NCBI GenBank assembly: GCA_903813345.2
Contig: CAIIXF020000003.1
Coordinates: 34,769,000-34,832,999, forward strand
Source: Owenia fusiformis
Taxonomy: Eukaryota > Annelida > Polychaeta > Sabellida > Oweniidae
Direction: 5' to 3'
DNA length: 64,000 nucleotides
The notes below the pieces were generated by a model. The model did no database searches. It saw only the letters and a program-made list of their open reading frames with translations, and was not told where the DNA came from. The position numbers were made by a program, and so were the translations under genes. Of the stretch, positions 60,325-64,000 are shown one piece after another (position 1 is the stretch's first letter; every line of letters begins with the position of its first letter).

Positions 60325-60589
60325 GTAATGACTACAATTTAGTTAAGAATTTATCAAGACTCTTCTAAATCTTGAAAGTCTTGTGAAGGGTGAATGTTTG
60401 ATTGAATGCCTAAAACATTTAATTTGAACCCATATTTCAATTAAGTTATGTCTTCCTTATAGCTCGCTGTAGTATCCCTTAATTTAGAAAATGCCATTCA
60501 GAACAGTAAAAGCTGTATATCCTCAGAAGACCTCTCATTGTGAACTCTTTTTTCATCCCATATGTTTGAATTAATCTGCCATAGAAATC

Positions 60590-61580
60590 CACCAATATTA
60601 GATGGGTATTAATTGTCCTTGTGTGTGATAGTCATTAATTGTTTCATAAATAACATATATTAGATGGGTATAACTTCACTGTCCTTGTGTGTGATAGTCA
60701 TTAATTGTTTCATGAATAACATATATTAGATAGGTATTACTGCACTGTCCTTGTGTGTGATAGTCATTAATTGTTTCATAAATAACATATATTAGATGGG
60801 TATTACTGCACTGTCCTTGTGTGTGATAGTCATTAATTGTTTCATAAATAACATATATTAGATAGGTATTACTGCACTGTCCTTGTGTGTGATAGTCATT
60901 AATTGTTTCATAAATAACATATATTAGATAGGTATTACTGCACTGTCCTTGTGTGTGATAGTCATTAATTGTTTCATAAATAACATATATTAGATAGGTA
61001 TTACTGCACTGTCCTTGTGTGTGATAGTCATTAATTGTTTCATAAATAACATATATTAGATGGGTATTACTGCACTGTCCTTGTGTGTGATAGTCATTAA
61101 TTGTTTCATAAATAACATATATTAGATGGGTATTATTGCACTGTCCTTGTGTGTGATAGTCATTAATTGTTTCATAAATAACATATATTAGATAGGTATT
61201 ACTGCACTGTCCTTGTGTGTGATAGTCATTAATTGTTTCATAAATAACATATATTAGATGGGTATTACTGCACTGTCCTTGTGTGTGAAAGTCATTAATT
61301 GTTTCATAAATAACATATATTAGATGGGTATTACTGCACTGTCCTTGTGTGTGATAGTCATTAATTGTTTCATAAATAACATATATTAGATGGGTATTAC
61401 TTCACTGTCCTTGTGTGTGATAGTCATTAATTGTTTCATAAATAACATATATTAGATGGGTATTACTGCACTGTCCTTGTGTGTGAAAGTCATTAATTGT
61501 TTCATAAATAACATATATTAGATGGGTATTACTGCACTGTCCTTGTGTGTGATAGTCATTAATTGTTTCATAAATAACAT
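60590..61580 (+). repeat. 66-bp minisatellite, about 15 units
   Basis: Units contain ATATTAGATGGGTATTACTG, CACTGTCCTTGTGTGTGATA and GTCATTAATTGTTTCATAAA. Variation is mostly TGGG/TAGG. It starts 270 bp after exon 24. The LINE at 61581 is inserted at its right edge. Confidence 0.95.
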
Positions 61581-64000
61581 AGAATAGAATAGAATATTTA
61601 TTGAGTACATTCACACCCCTGAGGGTCAGGTACAAGAAAGTGCAGTACACAAAAAGAATATATATGATTTAACACTAGACTACTATATACTACATATAAT
61701 ATATGCTTAATACTATAAAATGTAAAATATGTATTACTACAAAATGCTTTTTGCGCAGCAGGAATTAGCCTTTCTAAATTAAGTATTGCTTTCTAAAATT
61801 CGGAAGGCATCACTAATATATTTTGCAACCTTGATGCAATCTTGATTTATACAAGTTAAGAGGTATATAAATTGATTTGTTTGTACTTTTGCCGTATCAG
61901 ACAATTCAGTTTGAAGTAATAATCTTTCATTTTGATATTTTTTACACTTCATCATAAAATGTTCTTCATCATCAATAATATTGCAATGGACACACAGTCT
62001 TTCTTCAATTGGGGTTTTCTTTGGTTTTGTATATCTCCCTTGCTCAATTTGGAGGTTGTGAGCACTTATTCTCAAACGTGTAAAGTTTCTTCGCATATCA
62101 AGTCTGTCGATTATATTTAAATAATGTTCATATTTAAAATCTTTCTTGAGGGTTCTGTAGGTTCGTAGTTTATTGCCGTTATCATTTTTCCTAGTGTCAG
62201 TATTTAATTTATTCTTCCAGTACCTGTCAAATTTTAGTTTAAGTAATGATGTACATCTTAAGGTATCAATTGTAGAATCCAAAGATTCAGAGCAATTTTC
62301 ATTAATAGAGCAAATTATTTTGTTTACGTTTGAAACCCATGAGTTTTCTTGTAGTTCTTTGGAGCAGTCAAAAGCTGCCTTGATTAGAACATTTTTTGTA
62401 TCTTTAATGTGATGTAAAAAGTTGAGAATTTGGCCAAATATACCTATAAATAGTGGATATCTTCCAAGTTCCCCATAAACAGCCATATTAGTGGCCTTTC
62501 TACCAACTCCAAGTAGGAATTTGGAAAAGGATATGTTTAATTTTTCTGAAGGGAATTTGTTTTGGTTTAAGTATGCTTCTTCTAGGTTTGAACTGGATAC
62601 TTTGTTAAGACTGAAAGGGGCCCATATTTCAGCCCCATATAGACAAATTGGTTTTATCATTTGATCAAACAGTTTAAGCCCAAGCTGTGGTTTTATATCA
62701 CTCTGTTGAAGGCATCTTTTAAGTTTAAAAATTGCCTTACTAGCTTTTTCATGTAGGTGTGTTTGAGCTGATATAAAGCTGCCTGATGCTCGAAATATCA
62801 CACCAAGGTACTTGTATTCTTGTACACATTGAACTTGGAGTCTACCATATGAGAAATAGTCAGTGCAGAGATGCCCGTTTTTTTGGAATTTAATTATCTT
62901 GGTCTTATTTATGTTGATATTAAGTTTCCACCTGTCACAATATTCTTTTAAGGAATCTAAAGATCTTTGTAATCCATGTTTAGAAGTCGAGAATAAAACA
63001 ATATCATCAGCGTACATAAGCATGTTAATAATTTCTTTTCCAATAGATGGACAGTCATTTTTATAGCCAATAGTATCGGGTAAGTCATTTAGGAATAAAT
63101 TGAAAAGACAGGGGGACAATGGATCACCTTGTTTTACACCAATATTTGCTACTTTGAATACAGTTCTCTTCCCGAGGTCATTGTTTTTGATGCAAAATTT
63201 ATTATTATCATACATGTTTTCAATGATTTTTAATGTTTTACCACGAATTCCTGAGTTTAAAAGCTTGAATATTAGTCCCCTGTGCCAAATCGAGTCAAAC
63301 GCTTTTTGAAAATCAATGAAACAAGCATAGAGATGCTCTTTAGAGTTGTTTGATAAGTGTTTATCGATTAATGTTCGAAACACAAACATGTGATCTGATG
63401 TAAGCGCTTTTTCCTTGAAGCCAATTTGATACTTACTAGATATATTATTTTTGAGTAGAAATGATTTAATTCTATTATTAAGGATAGTGTTAAACACTTT
63501 ACCTAAGCAATTATTGATGGTTATTCCTCTATAGTTACTCATATCCGAAGGTTTACCAGATTTTAGAATGGACGATATGTAACCTTCATTCCATGATTTT
63601 GGATATTTTCCGCAATTAAGAATCTTGTTAAAAATGCTATTTAAGAATTTCAAGGATTGATTAATACTGTGTTTCACCATTTCATTTGATATTCCATCTA
63701 ATCCACAGGCTTTTTTATTTTTTAAATGTTTGACAGCACCTAGAATTTCATCATCATTTATGGTGTAATCAAGATCATTAAAAAAAGGTTCATTTTTTAG
63801 ATTAGAGATTTTCTGTTCAATGTCATTATCTATTGTAGTTGCTGTGTTGAGCAGTGATTCGTAATAAAGTAATTGCTCGGATGAGGAGATATGATTTGTA
63901 TTTGGTGCCTGACTTGTATTTGTTGACACTGATTTTAGTTGCTCAACTAATTTCCAATATTCTGAAGGGTCATTTTCACTCATAATATGTAACTGATTAA
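61581..64000 (-). mobile_element. Second LINE, 3' part (5' part beyond the window)
   Basis: Read on the - strand, it ends with AATAAATATTCTATTCTATTC: a polyadenylation-like signal followed by a short TATTC repeat tail rather than poly(A). The reverse transcriptase frame covers 61779-63983 and stays open to the window edge. Its RT differs from the L1/Tx1-like element; it belongs to another endonuclease-type LINE clade (Jockey/CR1/L2 or RTE-like), which I could not fix. It is inserted into the 66-bp minisatellite in the intron after exon 24. Confidence 0.85.
61779..63983 (-). CDS. LINE reverse transcriptase ORF, C-terminal 734 residues or more
   Basis: Motifs in order: KNKKACGLDGISNEMVKH, NYRGITINNCLGKVF, motif A CFIDFQKAFDSIWHRGL, motif B GVKQGDPLSPCLFNLF, catalytic MYADDIVLFS, KYLGVIF, and a C-terminal Cys/His cluster CVHCNIIDDEEHFMMKC. 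The first Met (MSENDPSEYW) is probably internal because the frame is open to the edge of the window and an endonuclease domain is expected upstream. No internal stop. It would carry out target-primed reverse transcription in the nucleus. Confidence 0.9.
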   Translation of the reverse strand: MSENDPSEYWKLVEQLKSVSTNTSQAPNTNHISSSEQLLYYESLLNTATTIDNDIEQKISNLKNEPFFNDLDYTINDDEILGAVKHLKNKKACGLDGISNEMVKHSINQSLKFLNSIFNKILNCGKYPKSWNEGYISSILKSGKPSDMSNYRGITINNCLGKVFNTILNNRIKSFLLKNNISSKYQIGFKEKALTSDHMFVFRTLIDKHLSNNSKEHLYACFIDFQKAFDSIWHRGLIFKLLNSGIRGKTLKIIENMYDNNKFCIKNNDLGKRTVFKVANIGVKQGDPLSPCLFNLFLNDLPDTIGYKNDCPSIGKEIINMLMYADDIVLFSTSKHGLQRSLDSLKEYCDRWKLNININKTKIIKFQKNGHLCTDYFSYGRLQVQCVQEYKYLGVIFRASGSFISAQTHLHEKASKAIFKLKRCLQQSDIKPQLGLKLFDQMIKPICLYGAEIWAPFSLNKVSSSNLEEAYLNQNKFPSEKLNISFSKFLLGVGRKATNMAVYGELGRYPLFIGIFGQILNFLHHIKDTKNVLIKAAFDCSKELQENSWVSNVNKIICSINENCSESLDSTIDTLRCTSLLKLKFDRYWKNKLNTDTRKNDNGNKLRTYRTLKKDFKYEHYLNIIDRLDMRRNFTRLRISAHNLQIEQGRYTKPKKTPIEERLCVHCNIIDDEEHFMMKCKKYQNERLLLQTELSDTAKVQTNQFIYLLTCINQDCIKVAKYISDAFRILESNT

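Overview
The window is eukaryotic (animal) genomic DNA, AT-rich, with short exons, GT-AG introns and dense repeats. It holds most of the N-terminal half of one host gene on the + strand: a Piezo mechanosensitive ion channel. I could place 24 consecutive coding exons from 336 to 60324 (4184 coding nt, about 1394 codons). Every exon-exon phase agrees, and the protein aligns by eye with human PIEZO1 from roughly residue 45 to 1395. The first exon(s) and the C-terminal half (clasp, anchor, pore, cap) lie outside. The repeat content (gtccgt-rich families with 'atggccgccattttt' blocks, elements bounded by GCTCACATGGTG, a Naiad-type Penelope-like element) suggests a mollusc, most likely a bivalve; this is an inference.

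Layout. 1-2100: exons 1-3. 2.3-7.8 kb: a young, tandemly arranged Penelope-like retroelement with an N-terminal GIY-YIG nuclease, sitting in an older gtccgt repeat. 8-21 kb: linker exons 4-6, separated by long introns with MITEs (mariner-like, piggyBac-like), a complex 3.2 kb repeat block and a minisatellite. 22-29 kb: exons 7-12 and a 2.8 kb 58-bp minisatellite. 29.4-38.9 kb: a near full-length L1/Tx1-like LINE on the - strand with tandem 5' monomers, facing a 3'-truncated sister copy on the + strand. 39-46.5 kb: exons 13-21, two mariner-like elements and two minisatellites. 46.5-60 kb: exons 22-24 with many MITEs and minisatellites. 60.6-64 kb: a 66-bp minisatellite interrupted by a second LINE that runs off the window.

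The most unusual signal is that several minisatellites in this gene are built from its own splice junctions. The arrays before exons 1, 12 and 16 have repeat units made of the intron 3' end plus the first 18-31 bases of the exon. The array before exon 17 ends exactly on its acceptor, and the donor of exon 23 is duplicated once. In front of exon 16 the 36-bp unit is a multiple of three and open throughout, so any of 11 acceptors would give an in-frame protein differing by steps of 12 residues. In front of exons 12 and 1 the decoy acceptors lead to early stops. All splice use is inferred from sequence only.
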